Shown here in pieces: positions 7,524 to 15,970 of a stretch of 52,188 nucleotides of DNA (the stretch's first letter is position 1; every line of letters begins with the position of its first letter). A program made the position numbers and the translations under genes. Below the pieces are notes generated by a model. It worked only from the letters and a program-made list of their open reading frames with translations, ran no database searches and was not told where the DNA came from. The stretch comes from an uncultured Eubacteriales bacterium (GTDB lineage: Bacteria; Bacillota; Clostridia; Peptostreptococcales; Anaerovoracaceae). The DNA lies in assembly GCA_902790905.1 (NCBI GenBank), contig CADATO010000015.1:1-52188 (forward strand), read 5' to 3'.

Positions 7524-8684
7524 TCAGTCAGCCATTTCCTCCGCCAGTGCAGCGAGTGCCGCTTCGCTGTCCGCGTTGAGAGCGGACTTGATCGTGACGG
7601 TTGTCTCCGCGAAGGTCAGATCCTTGGAGCCTTCCAGCATGCCCTTCATATACTTCGCGGCAGCAGGTGCCCAGGAGCCGTTCTCGACGAACGCGATCTT
7701 TCTGTTCTGGTAGTTGCGCTCGGTCAGGTTGTCGATGAAGTGCTTCATCATGGGGAAGACTTCCGCGTTGTAGGTGGTGGAAGCGAGGATCAGGCGGTCA
7801 TAGCGGAACGCATCTTCGATCGCTTCGTGCAGATCCATGCGCGCGAGGTCGTGGACGGAGACTTTGACGCCTTTGTCTTCCAGCATCCCTGCGAGTTTTT
7901 CGACGGCTGCCTTTGTATGACCGTAGACGGAAGTGAAAGCGATCGTGACGCCTTTGTCTTCCGGTGTGTAGGACGACCAGGTGTTGTAGATGTCCAGATA
8001 GTAGCCGAGGTCTTCGGTGAGGACCGGGCCGTGCAGCGAGCAGATGATCTCGATGTCGAGTGCAGCCGCCTTCTTCAGGACTGCCTGGACCTGCTGGCCG
8101 TATTTGCCGACGATGCCGAAGTAGTAGCGGCGTGCTTCACATGCCCAGCCTTCGGGATCCTCAACGTCGTTGGCACCGAATTTGCCGAATGCGTCAGCGG
8201 AGAACAGGACTTTGTCCGTGCTGTCATAGCTCATGATGACTTCGGGCCAGTGGACCATCGGAGCGGTGATGAAGGAGAGGGTATGGGCGCCGAGTTCGAG
8301 CGTATCGCCTTCCTTGACGACGACCTGTCTCTCTTTGTAGTCAGTGCCGAAGAACTGGCCGATCATGCGGAACGCCTGCATGCTGGAGACGATCTTCGCA
8401 TCCGGGTACTTCTCTGCGAAGGCAGCGATGCTGGCAGAGTGATCCGGCTCCATGTGATGGACGACCAGGTAGTCCGGTGTTTTGCCGGCGAGCACTTCTT
8501 CGAGGTTGCCGAGCCATTCGTCGGTGAAGTGGACATCGATGGTGTCCATGACGGCGATCTTCTCATCCATGATGAGATAGGAGTTGTACGCCATGCCGAG
8601 TTCGACCTCAAACTGGCCTTCGAAGAGATCGATCTGATGATCGTTGACGCCGACGTAATAGATATCTTTCGTGATGTTTGTCAT
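7524..8684 (-). CDS. fprA: flavodiiron protein (FprA-type A-type flavoprotein)
   Basis: 386 residues: an N-terminal metallo-beta-lactamase-like diiron domain and a C-terminal flavodoxin domain. The diiron ligand motif HxExDH is seen as HMEPDH (H77, E79, D81, H82), with later ligands in APMVHWPEV and LFSADAFG. The FMN loop is TSVYGHTKAAVE at about 255-266. Such proteins reduce O2 to water and/or NO to N2O, taking electrons from rubredoxin or related carriers, and protect strict anaerobes. AAAGGA lies just upstream of ATG 8684. A rubredoxin-containing enzyme is encoded at 45291, but no free-standing rubredoxin is seen nearby. A very long plus-strand frame over this gene is a shadow. Confidence 0.93.
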   Translation of the reverse strand: MTNITKDIYYVGVNDHQIDLFEGQFEVELGMAYNSYLIMDEKIAVMDTIDVHFTDEWLGNLEEVLAGKTPDYLVVHHMEPDHSASIAAFAEKYPDAKIVSSMQAFRMIGQFFGTDYKERQVVVKEGDTLELGAHTLSFITAPMVHWPEVIMSYDSTDKVLFSADAFGKFGANDVEDPEGWACEARRYYFGIVGKYGQQVQAVLKKAAALDIEIICSLHGPVLTEDLGYYLDIYNTWSSYTPEDKGVTIAFTSVYGHTKAAVEKLAGMLEDKGVKVSVHDLARMDLHEAIEDAFRYDRLILASTTYNAEVFPMMKHFIDNLTERNYQNRKIAFVENGSWAPAAAKYMKGMLEGSKDLTFAETTVTIKSALNADSEAALAALAEEMAD

Positions 8685-8748
8685 GTCTTGTTCCTTTCTA
8701 TTTCAGTTGCTTTGTTTCGCAAATGCTGTTCAGTAATCTGCAAGTTCT

Positions 8749-8757
8749 AATATAACA
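8749..8757 (-). promoter_or_regulatory. extended -10 promoter for the flavodiiron gene
   Basis: On the minus strand TGTTATATT gives an extended -10 (TGn plus TATATT), about 65 bases ahead of the start codon. No good -35 is seen, as is common for extended -10 promoters. Confidence 0.5.
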
Positions 8758-8812
8758 GAAAGCCGGAAGAAAAAGAAGAAGCGGATGACAATTGTTCTTC
8801 TTGTAAGAGCGA

Positions 8813-8840
8813 TTGCATGACAGATGGTCTGCAATATAAT
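8813..8840 (+). promoter_or_regulatory. sigma-A-like promoter for the TtcA-like gene
   Basis: TTGCAT (8813-8818), 16-base spacer, TATAAT (8835-8840). The core is bracketed by the inverted repeat TTGCA (8813-8817) / TGCAA (8830-8834), a possible repressor site. The transcript would have a leader of about 70 bases. Confidence 0.65.
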
Positions 8841-8919
8841 AAAATGGTTGCAGCGAAACATGACAGGAAAACGCGGCAAAAGACGTGAAGCCGCAGAATG
8901 AAACGAAGAGGAACGCACG

Positions 8920-9780
8920 GTGGCAGAACTGGCGAAAGAGAACAACCGCATAGCAAATCTGGAAAAGACCCTGACAAAGCGGTACCGTAAGACGATCTGG
9001 GTACCGTTCATCACGGCCCTGAAGCGGTATCAGATGATCAGCGAAGGCGATAAGATCTGCGTCTGCATCTCCGGCGGCAAGGACTCCATGCTGCTGGCCA
9101 AACTCATGCAGATCCTGCAGCGCAACAGCGAGATCCCGTTCACTCTGTCGTATCTTGTGATGGACCCCGGGTACAGCCCGGAGAATCGCCGGAAGATCGA
9201 GGAGAATGCGGCGCTGCTTGGCATTCCGGTCACGATATTCGAGAAACGGCTCTTCGATGTGGTGGAAAGAAGCGGCGGGGCGCCGTGCTATCTCTGCGCC
9301 AGGATGCGCCGCGGTGCATTGTACGAAAAGGCCAGGGAACTCGGCTGCAACAAGATTGCCCTCGGGCACCACTTCAACGATGTTGTCGAGACGACGCTGC
9401 TCGGGATGTTCTACAGTTCCCAGCTGCAGGCGATGCTGCCAAAACTGCACAGCACCAACTTTGAGGGGATGGAACTCATCCGCCCGCTGTACTGTGTGCA
9501 CGAAGAGGCGGTCATCGACTTTGCGGCGTCGCAGGGTCTGTCCTTTATCCGCTGCGGCTGTCCGCTATCCGGACGTGACGGGGAAGAAGCGGACTGCGAC
9601 ACGGCGGGTGGTTCCAAACGTGCGGCTGTCAAAGCGCTGCTCGCACAACTGAAACAGGAAGATCCCGACATAGAGAAAAGCATTTTCAACAGCATCCATG
9701 ATGTGTGCCTGGACACCTTCCCGGGATACAAGGAAAAAGGCGTCCTGCATAGTTTTCTTGATCAATATGATGAATGCTAA
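8920..9780 (+). CDS. TtcA-family tRNA 2-thiolation PP-loop ATPase
   Basis: 286 residues. The PP-loop SGGKDS is at 51-56, followed by CYLCARMRRG (C123/C126) and a third cysteine region RCGCPL (C212/C214). This three-cysteine set is the [4Fe-4S] site of TtcA-type enzymes, which adenylate and thiolate tRNA (2-thiocytidine 32 in Escherichia coli). GHHFNDVVETTLLGMFYSSQ is also typical. Start GTG 8920 is preceded by AGAGGA with 8-base spacing; no ATG lies nearby in frame. It is monocistronic, with its own promoter and terminator. Paralogues in anaerobes may modify other tRNAs, so the exact base is not certain. Confidence 0.85.
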   Translation: MAELAKENNRIANLEKTLTKRYRKTIWVPFITALKRYQMISEGDKICVCISGGKDSMLLAKLMQILQRNSEIPFTLSYLVMDPGYSPENRRKIEENAALLGIPVTIFEKRLFDVVERSGGAPCYLCARMRRGALYEKARELGCNKIALGHHFNDVVETTLLGMFYSSQLQAMLPKLHSTNFEGMELIRPLYCVHEEAVIDFAASQGLSFIRCGCPLSGRDGEEADCDTAGGSKRAAVKALLAQLKQEDPDIEKSIFNSIHDVCLDTFPGYKEKGVLHSFLDQYDEC

Positions 9781-9783
9781 TAG

Positions 9784-9814
9784 AAAACCTTCCGCCCTGG
9801 ATGCGGAAGGTTTT
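9784..9814. terminator. bidirectional terminator
   Basis: AAAACCTTCCGC (9784-9795) pairs perfectly with GCGGAAGGTTTT (9803-9814), 7-base loop, T runs on both strands. It separates the TtcA-like gene from the convergent small gene at 9862. Confidence 0.9.
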
Positions 9815-9861
9815 CTTATGATCGTATAGGAATTATTCGGGGCTGGTATCTGCAGGTTAAA

Positions 9862-10086
9862 TCAGATGCGGACGTTGATCGGGAAATCCTGGATGCGTCT
9901 TTCTTCAGCAGCATCCATCAGTTCCTCAGCGAACAGGCTGATTTCTTCTTTGTTTGCATCGCTGCCGAGTTCAGCCGCCATGCTGTTCTCGATCATTGCA
10001 ATGCGCGCTTCTTCGTCCCAGTTGCAGAAGCCGGTCAGGGCAGCTGCTTCTCTGTATGCTCTTTCCATTCTCATTTCCTTAGACAT
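9862..10086 (-). CDS. small hypothetical protein (74 aa)
   Basis: Not recognised. The 74-residue acidic, mostly helical product opens MSKEMRMERAYREAAALTGF and contains ELMDAAEERRIQDFP near its end. It has no signal peptide, membrane segment or cysteine cluster (one Cys only). It is believed to be real because AGGAGG sits seven bases before ATG 10086 on the minus strand, the gene ends just ahead of a shared terminator, and no other frame explains the region. Function unknown. Confidence 0.7.
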   Translation of the reverse strand: MSKEMRMERAYREAAALTGFCNWDEEARIAMIENSMAAELGSDANKEEISLFAEELMDAAEERRIQDFPINVRI

Positions 10087-10172
10087 TTTGTTACCTCCTG
10101 CTGATGATCTATGTTTTACGTTGTTCGGATGTCTTATCCTTTTGTGTCTTTATCTTACCGCCGGCAAGCAGG

Positions 10173-10228
10173 TGTAACAACTTACAGAATACAAGTACTT
10201 TATTGAAAAATTACCTTACATAGTGTAA
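10173..10228 (+). promoter_or_regulatory. paired TGTAA/TTACA dyads upstream of the PucR gene
   Basis: Two dyads share the same half-sites: TGTAA-CAAC-TTACA (10173-10186) and TTACA-TAG-TGTAA (10216-10228); an AAGTACTT palindrome lies between them at 10193-10200. The second dyad overlaps the predicted -10. They are good candidates for operator sites of the adjacent PucR regulator. Confidence 0.45.
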
Positions 10229-10231
10229 AGT
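10203..10231 (+). promoter_or_regulatory. sigma-A-like promoter of the PucR gene
   Basis: TTGAAA (10203-10208), 17-base spacer, TAAAGT (10226-10231), about 35 bases before ATG 10268. Confidence 0.5.
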
Positions 10232-10267
10232 GTATGGCGTACAATATGTCTGCGCATGGAGGAAAGA

Positions 10268-11761
10268 ATGGAATATACAGTTGCAGATCTGCTAAAAGCA
10301 GCAGATCCTGGTATGTGGGAGTATATGACACCGGGGACAGATCCATCGTCGAAAGTGATCCGTTCCTGTTTTGTGCATGAACTGCCGATGGAGGCTTTCG
10401 TCAAACCCGGGGAACTGGTGCTGACATCTGCGGTTGGCTGCGAAGAGGATCCTTCCATCTGCCGCAGGATCGTGGAGGAAGCTTTCAACGCCGGTGCGGC
10501 GGGAGTGATCTTTTCTTTTGCTGTCGATCATGCGATCCCGCCGGATGCGATCGTTTTTGCCCAGCTTATGGAACTGCCGCTGATCAGGATCGACTGGCAG
10601 CTCAATTTTACAGACATTCAGGCGAAGATCAGCAAAGCGATCCTTGCGGCGCGCATGGCCGACTATGTCGAGCTGCAGAGCCGCATGTTCAACGCTTACT
10701 TTGAAGGGAAAGATCTGGTGGCTGCAATCACGCTGGTTGCAGAAACCCTTGAAGCAGAGGCCGCTGCAGCGGACAGGTACGGCAAGGTTCTGTGCCGGAC
10801 AGAAGGCTTTGAAAAAGCAAGTTTTGTATTTGATATCGAGATCAATGACGCGAAACTCGGTGAGCTCTGGATTCAGGAGGAGGAAGAACTCACGGAAGAC
10901 ACAGGCGCCATCGTCAAGCAGTACGTGTCGTATCCACTGACACTCTGGTTCAATAAGCGCAGGGTCGAGGCTGTCACCCGGCAGCGCCTGAAGAATGACT
11001 TTGTGCTGCGGATCTGCCGGGAACCGATGACGGATGAGCTCGTCAGGGAGGCGGGTTTTTTGCATTTCACCCTCAATAAGCGATTCATCGCGATCATGGT
11101 GGAGCCAGTGTCTGCAAGCCGCTTCCTCCAGCACGCGGTGATCACCAACGCCGGCGAGATCGTGGACGATGCCGTCGATCTCAGCATCGCAGAGCAGGTG
11201 GAGGTCATCGCCGGGGAAGAGCGGGGACGCTTCATCGCTTTCCTGGAATACACTTCAGACGGGACAGCCGGCGTCAACCGGTATCTTGACAAGTGGCTGG
11301 CGCAGATTCGCACCCGTATCCCGGGGGTGCAGTTTCACTGCGGGATCAGCCAGTCGTTTGAGGGTGAAAAAGGATTTAAGTCCGCCTTCGAGGAATCGCT
11401 CATCGCGACCGCCTACTGCGAAGGGGAAAAAGACCAGCGCGTGTTCTTTGAGGAAGCCAGGAAACTGCGCATTATGTCCGCTGTCTCCGCACAGCCGTTC
11501 ATCGGGCAGGATGCAAAGGAAGTCCTGCAGGGGCTGTTTGACTACGACGAAGCGGGCGGCAGTATGGAACTGATGAAGACGCTCGCCGAGTACTTCCGCT
11601 GCAACTGTAACACGAGCCTGACGGCAAGAGAGCTGCACATCCACAGACAGTCGCTGCTCGCCAGACTGCAGAAGATCGAAGACCTGACGGGGATGTCCTT
11701 CAAAAATCACGACGATAGATTTGTCCTCGAAGTGTACAGCAGATTGTTTTTGAATTATTAG
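10268..11761 (+). CDS. PucR-family transcriptional regulator
   Basis: 497 residues. Residues 1-125 are the PucR N-terminal ligand domain (YTVADLLKAADPGMWEYM, AGAAGVIFSF, ELPLIRIDWQLNFTDIQ). A central GGDEF-like region is followed by the C-terminal PucR helix-turn-helix: TLAEYFRCNCNTSLTARELH, then RQSLLARLQKIEDLTG. GGAGGA (10258-10263) points to ATG 10268 rather than ATG 10256. PucR proteins respond to purine, amino-acid or other nutrient cues. Here the regulator heads a run of genes for a B6 kinase, three peptidases and a peptide importer, suggesting control of nitrogen or peptide use. That regulon is inference. Confidence 0.87.
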   Translation: MEYTVADLLKAADPGMWEYMTPGTDPSSKVIRSCFVHELPMEAFVKPGELVLTSAVGCEEDPSICRRIVEEAFNAGAAGVIFSFAVDHAIPPDAIVFAQLMELPLIRIDWQLNFTDIQAKISKAILAARMADYVELQSRMFNAYFEGKDLVAAITLVAETLEAEAAAADRYGKVLCRTEGFEKASFVFDIEINDAKLGELWIQEEEELTEDTGAIVKQYVSYPLTLWFNKRRVEAVTRQRLKNDFVLRICREPMTDELVREAGFLHFTLNKRFIAIMVEPVSASRFLQHAVITNAGEIVDDAVDLSIAEQVEVIAGEERGRFIAFLEYTSDGTAGVNRYLDKWLAQIRTRIPGVQFHCGISQSFEGEKGFKSAFEESLIATAYCEGEKDQRVFFEEARKLRIMSAVSAQPFIGQDAKEVLQGLFDYDEAGGSMELMKTLAEYFRCNCNTSLTARELHIHRQSLLARLQKIEDLTGMSFKNHDDRFVLEVYSRLFLNY

Positions 11762-11771
11762 ATGGTATAAT
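11744..11771 (+). promoter_or_regulatory. extended -10 promoter of the DUF6125 gene
   Basis: TTGTTT (11744-11749), 16-base spacer, and TGGTATAAT with -10 TATAAT at 11766-11771. It overlaps the 3' end of the PucR gene. Confidence 0.65.
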
Positions 11772-11780
11772 GATAGCGAT

Positions 11781-11797
11781 GCGCCTGTGATAGGCGC
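11781..11797 (+). promoter_or_regulatory. leader hairpin
   Basis: GCGCCT (11781-11786) and AGGCGC (11792-11797) pair perfectly around GTGAT, just after the predicted transcription start and ahead of the AAAGAGAG ribosome site. There is no T run, so it is probably a 5'-end stabiliser or protein site. Confidence 0.4.
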
Positions 11798-11815
11798 GCG
11801 AACGAAAGAGAGAAC

Positions 11816-12346
11816 ATGCAAACACGGGACAAACTGCTGCAGTATTCCAAAGAAGAACTGATCGACCTCATTGAGCTGTATGCGAAGGATTCGTTGGCAC
11901 TGGACGGGGTCTGGTTTCAGTCTGTCGAAAAGAAAGACGGCATGGATGCGGCGATCGCGCACGATGCAAATGCGTGGGAGCGCTTCACATTTGCGGAAGC
12001 GCAGCGGATCAAGCGATTCCTCGGCCTTCCGGAGCATCCGGGGCTTGCGGGGCTGGAGCAGGCACTGCAGCTGCGGTTTATGGCGCATATCGTGGAAGCG
12101 GAAACCGCGCTGGAAGACGACCGTCTTGTCTATACGATCCGTGTCTGCCGCGTGCAGGCGGCCAGGGAGCGCAAAGGCATGCCGTATCATCCGTGCGGCC
12201 CGGTGGGGTTGCTTGAATATGCCGGGTTTGGCAGGGCCATCGACGACAGGATCTCCTGCCGCTGCCTGAGCTGCTATCCGGATGTAAAGGATGAGACCTG
12301 CGCGTGCAGCTGGGAGTACCGGCTGACGGAGAATAATGAGAAATAG
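11816..12346 (+). CDS. DUF6125-like cytosolic protein
   Basis: 176 residues, soluble. The C-terminal half carries cysteine-rich motifs (RKGMPYHPCGPVGLLEYAGF, then RISCRCLSCYPD and CACSWEYRL) resembling the uncharacterised DUF6125 family, also near the L-2-amino-thiazoline-4-carboxylate hydrolase-like proteins. Five cysteines in the last 40 residues could bind a metal or a cluster. It has its own promoter and is followed 30 bases later by the pyridoxamine kinase gene, probably in one transcript. Biochemical role unknown. Confidence 0.65.
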   Translation: MQTRDKLLQYSKEELIDLIELYAKDSLALDGVWFQSVEKKDGMDAAIAHDANAWERFTFAEAQRIKRFLGLPEHPGLAGLEQALQLRFMAHIVEAETALEDDRLVYTIRVCRVQAARERKGMPYHPCGPVGLLEYAGFGRAIDDRISCRCLSCYPDVKDETCACSWEYRLTENNEK

Positions 12347-12376
12347 ATCCGCTGGATCAGGGAAAAGGGGAATACT

Positions 12377-13204
12377 ATGAAACGCGTATTGACAGTACAG
12401 GATATCTCGTGCCTCGGGAAGTGCTCGACGACCATCGCCTTGCCGGTCATCTCGGCGCTGGGATCGGAAACGGTCATCCTGCCGACGGCGCTTCTTTCGA
12501 CGCATTCGATCTTTGAGAACTTCACCTGCAAGGATCTGTCGGATCAGATCATGCCGATCGCGAAGCACTGGCAGAGCCAGGATGTAAAGTTCGATGCGAT
12601 CTACACCGGGTATCTGGGCACGGAGGAAGAGATCGACATGATGAAGGAGCTCTTCCGGATGTTCGGCGGAGAAGACACGCTGATCATCGTCGATCCTGCG
12701 ATGGGCGACCGCGGCGTGCTGTACCCGGCGTTTGATGAAGCCTATGCGAAGAAGAATACGGAACTCTGTGCCGGTGCGGATATCATCCTGCCCAACATCA
12801 CAGAGGCATCCTTTATGACCGGTCTTCCTTATAAAGAAGAGTATGATGAGGAATATGTCAGGGAGATGCTGCAGGCACTCAATGCGCTGGGTGCAAAGGT
12901 CAGCATCCTGACCGGCGTGTCTCTGGAGCCCGGAAAGACCGGCATCATGGGGTACGACAGGGAGAAGGATAGTTACTTCTCTTATCAGAACGAAAAGGTC
13001 GGCGCGCAGTTCCACGGGACCGGCGACCTGTTCGCCAGCACATTCGTTGGGGAAGTCATGAAGGGACTGGACTGGACGGATGCGATCCGCATCGCGGCGG
13101 ATTACACGGCACACACCATCGAAGTCACCATGCAAAACCCGAAAAAGTCATGGTATGGCGTCGACTTTGAGACGACCATTCCGGATCTGATCGCCATGCG
13201 GTGA
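12377..13204 (+). CDS. pdxY: pyridoxal/pyridoxamine kinase
   Basis: 275 residues of the ribokinase-like fold. Features: VLTVQDISCLGKCSTTIALP at the N terminus, the VDPAMGDRG strand, LPNITEASFMTG, and the anion-hole/catalytic loop FHGTGDLFAST (GTGD). This pattern is the PdxY/PdxK type that phosphorylates pyridoxal or pyridoxamine to make PLP vitamers for salvage. Length matches. It follows the DUF6125 gene closely (GGGGAATACT before ATG). PLP demand fits amino-acid catabolism in the window (diaminopropionate ammonia-lyase at 44073). The symbol is given by family resemblance; PdxK activity is equally possible. Confidence 0.82.
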   Translation: MKRVLTVQDISCLGKCSTTIALPVISALGSETVILPTALLSTHSIFENFTCKDLSDQIMPIAKHWQSQDVKFDAIYTGYLGTEEEIDMMKELFRMFGGEDTLIIVDPAMGDRGVLYPAFDEAYAKKNTELCAGADIILPNITEASFMTGLPYKEEYDEEYVREMLQALNALGAKVSILTGVSLEPGKTGIMGYDREKDSYFSYQNEKVGAQFHGTGDLFASTFVGEVMKGLDWTDAIRIAADYTAHTIEVTMQNPKKSWYGVDFETTIPDLIAMR

Positions 13205-13284
13205 CCTGCCTTGCACGCATACGGATGTGATAAAGAAAGACAGATAGGGATAACACCATTATTACAGAAAGGGAACTGACACAT

Positions 13285-14334
13285 ATGAAGCTTGATAACA
13301 TTGTCTTTGACAGTGATTATTGCCTGAATATCTTCCGCCGGCTGATTGCTGTCGACAGCACGACCGGGCAGTATGAGGAAATCCAGCATACAATCTGTGA
13401 CATTCTGGAAGAACTCGGCTACACGTATCACACGACGCACAAAGGGGGCGTGATCGCAGATCTCGGCGGAGAAGGCAACGCACTGGCGGTGACGGCACAC
13501 CTCGATGACATCGGGCTGATGGTCCGCAAGATCAATCCGGACGGCACACTCAACGTGGCGGCGGTCGGCGGGCTGTATCCGTTTTACTGCGTGACTGAAA
13601 ACGTCCGCATTCATACGCGTACTGGCAAAGTTTACACAGGGACTGTCTGCCGGACACCAAACTCCATCCATGTCACCGAGGATGAGCTGCGCAAGGTGCT
13701 GCCGGACTTCAGAGAGAATGTCTGTGTTGTCCTCGACGAGGATGTGAAGTCTAAAGAGGATACCGAGGCTCTTGGCATCACGACCGGTGATATCATTGCG
13801 CTGGAGCCGCGCTTCACACTGGCGAACGGATACCTTAAGTCGCGCTTTATCGATGACAAGGCTGCGGCGGCTGTGATGCTGACCGCCATGAAGGCGATCA
13901 AAGACGGCAAGGTGGAATTGCCGCGCAAGGTGTACGCATACTTTGCGGTTTATGAAGAAATCGGGCACGGGACCGCCTGGCTGCCGGACGACGTGCAGGA
14001 CATCCTGGCGGTGGACATCGCACCGACCGGTCCGGACCAGACGTCTGATGAGCATAAAGTGTCGATCTTTGCGATGGACTCCCGCTTCCCGTATCACTGG
14101 AAGATGACGAACGAGCTGCGGGAGGTCGCGATCGAGATCGGTGCAGACTTTGTCATGGATGTGTTCACGCCGCATTACGGCACAGACGGTGACGGCAGCG
14201 TACTGGCGGGCTATGATATCCGCCATGCCGCAATCGGCCCCGGCACGGCGAACAGTCACGGGTACGAACGGACACACGTGGATGGTCTGAAAAACACGTA
14301 TCAGCTGCTGATGGCTTATCTGCTGCGCGGTTGA
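13285..14334 (+). CDS. M42-family aminopeptidase (metallopeptidase)
   Basis: 349 residues. The dinuclear-metal ligands of the M42/PepA-like family are visible: H72 in TAHLDDIG, D190/D191 in FIDDKAAAAV, E224/E225 (catalytic base and ligand) in VYEEIGHGTA, D244 in VDIAP and a late histidine in NSHGYERTHVDG. Members are cytosolic, often large multimers, trimming peptides from the N terminus. Together with the M32, M3 and Opp genes it forms a peptide-degradation locus. The ribosome site GAAAGGGA precedes ATG 13285. Confidence 0.9.
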   Translation: MKLDNIVFDSDYCLNIFRRLIAVDSTTGQYEEIQHTICDILEELGYTYHTTHKGGVIADLGGEGNALAVTAHLDDIGLMVRKINPDGTLNVAAVGGLYPFYCVTENVRIHTRTGKVYTGTVCRTPNSIHVTEDELRKVLPDFRENVCVVLDEDVKSKEDTEALGITTGDIIALEPRFTLANGYLKSRFIDDKAAAAVMLTAMKAIKDGKVELPRKVYAYFAVYEEIGHGTAWLPDDVQDILAVDIAPTGPDQTSDEHKVSIFAMDSRFPYHWKMTNELREVAIEIGADFVMDVFTPHYGTDGDGSVLAGYDIRHAAIGPGTANSHGYERTHVDGLKNTYQLLMAYLLRG

Positions 14335-14408
14335 TGTGAGTTGCCTATATATTATTTATCGTAAACAATTAATCGAAAGACATTCTACAACCGGAAAGGA
14401 ACCGCAAC

Positions 14409-15920
14409 ATGAAAGAATGGACCATGGAAAGCGCAAAACAGGAACTGATGGCACTGCAGCGCAAGATGGCTGCCTATGAGCACGCCATCGGCCTGATCTA
14501 CTACGACGGCACGACCGGGGCACCGAAGGAGACGGCGGAGAACCGCGGCATCACTCTTTCGATCCTGTCGGAGGAAGTGTACCGCCTGGGCACATCCGAA
14601 GAAACAGTGGCGCTGCTGGAATACCTCGATGCGCACAAAGAGGAACTGAATGAGAAAGAACAGCGGATGGTCTATCTGCTGCTGAAGGACATCCGCGAGA
14701 TGCAGAAGATCCCGATGGACGAGTACATTGCCTATCAGGAACTGCTCGTGAAGGCGGACGACGTCTGGCACAAGGCAAAGGAAGCTTCGGACTTTGAGAT
14801 GTTCCGTCCGATCCTGGAGGAGATCTTTGCGACGAATAAGCGATTCGCCGGGTATATCCACCCGGATATGGATCCGTACAACCACTGCCTCAACCAGTTT
14901 GAGGAGGGGCTCACCAAAGATACGCTCGACGCGTTCTTCGGCAAACTCCGCGACAGCATCGTGCCGCTTCTCAAGAAAACGCAGGAGAAGCCGCAGGTGG
15001 ACGACAGCATCCGCTACGGGCATTTCCCGGAAGCCAAACAGGAAGAGCTGTCCTATTACCTGATGGAGAAGATGGGTCTCGACCTCGGGCATGTCGGACT
15101 GTCGACGACGGAGCATCCGTTCACGACGAGCCTCGGCTCGCATCTTGACGAGCGCATCACCACGCACTACTTCGAGGACGACTTTGTCTGCTCGATGTAC
15201 AGCGTGATCCACGAAGGCGGCCATGCGCTGTATGATACCGGCTCGGCCAGAGACCTGGCGTTCACGGTGCTGGACGGCGGCACGGCGATGAGCATCCACG
15301 AGAGCCAGAGCCGTTTCTACGAGAACATCATCGGCCGCAGCAGAGCGTACTGCAAATATATCTTCCCGAAACTGCAGGAACTGTTCCCGGAACAGATGGA
15401 AGGCCGCACAGCGGAGGAGTTCTACCTGGCCGTCAACAAGGCGGAGCCGTCCCTGATCCGTACAGAAGCCGATGAGCTGACCTACAGCCTGCACGTCATG
15501 ATCCGCTACGAACTGGAGAAGCGCGTCATGGCAGGGGAACTGGAGGTCAAAGACCTGCCTGCCGAGTGGAATCGCCTGTACAAGGAGTACCTCGGTGTGG
15601 ATGTGCCGGATGACAAGCACGGCCTGCTGCAGGACAGCCACTGGTCGGGCGGCATGGTCGGGTATTTCCCGTCCTATGCGCTTGGCAATGCGTACGGCGC
15701 GCAGTTCTTTGCCAAGATGAAGGAGACGGTGGATGTGGACGCCTGCATCGAGAAGGGTGATTTCTCGCCGGTCAACGACTGGAACAGAGAGCACATCTGG
15801 CAGTACGGCAGTCTCTACACACCGGCGCAGGTGCTGGACCGCGTGCTGGGCGAGCCGTTTGATGCGCAGTACTATATCGACTATCTGACAGAGAAATATT
15901 CGGAAGTATACGGGCTGTAA
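14409..15920 (+). CDS. M32-family metallocarboxypeptidase (Taq type)
   Basis: 503 residues, the usual length for thermostable carboxypeptidase Taq relatives. The zinc motif HEGGH is at 268-272 (SVIHEGGHALYDTG), with the M32 motifs DERITTHYFEDDF before it and SIHESQSRFYEN after it, supplying the third ligand. These enzymes remove C-terminal residues from peptides in the cytosol. AAAGGA precedes ATG 14409. It lies between the M42 and M3 peptidase genes with small gaps and no terminator, consistent with one operon. Confidence 0.93.
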   Translation: MKEWTMESAKQELMALQRKMAAYEHAIGLIYYDGTTGAPKETAENRGITLSILSEEVYRLGTSEETVALLEYLDAHKEELNEKEQRMVYLLLKDIREMQKIPMDEYIAYQELLVKADDVWHKAKEASDFEMFRPILEEIFATNKRFAGYIHPDMDPYNHCLNQFEEGLTKDTLDAFFGKLRDSIVPLLKKTQEKPQVDDSIRYGHFPEAKQEELSYYLMEKMGLDLGHVGLSTTEHPFTTSLGSHLDERITTHYFEDDFVCSMYSVIHEGGHALYDTGSARDLAFTVLDGGTAMSIHESQSRFYENIIGRSRAYCKYIFPKLQELFPEQMEGRTAEEFYLAVNKAEPSLIRTEADELTYSLHVMIRYELEKRVMAGELEVKDLPAEWNRLYKEYLGVDVPDDKHGLLQDSHWSGGMVGYFPSYALGNAYGAQFFAKMKETVDVDACIEKGDFSPVNDWNREHIWQYGSLYTPAQVLDRVLGEPFDAQYYIDYLTEKYSEVYGL

Positions 15921-15970
15921 AAAGTCTGTGATACCGACCATCTGAAACGACAGCAAAAGGAAGGAATACA

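Noticed and set aside
7479-8750. 423-codon plus-strand open frame
   Set aside because: Exact antisense of the flavodiiron protein gene; the minus-strand product has all diiron and FMN motifs.
11255-13135. 626-codon minus-strand open frame
   Set aside because: Shadow of the PucR, DUF6125 and pyridoxamine kinase genes, which all have clear family motifs and ribosome sites.
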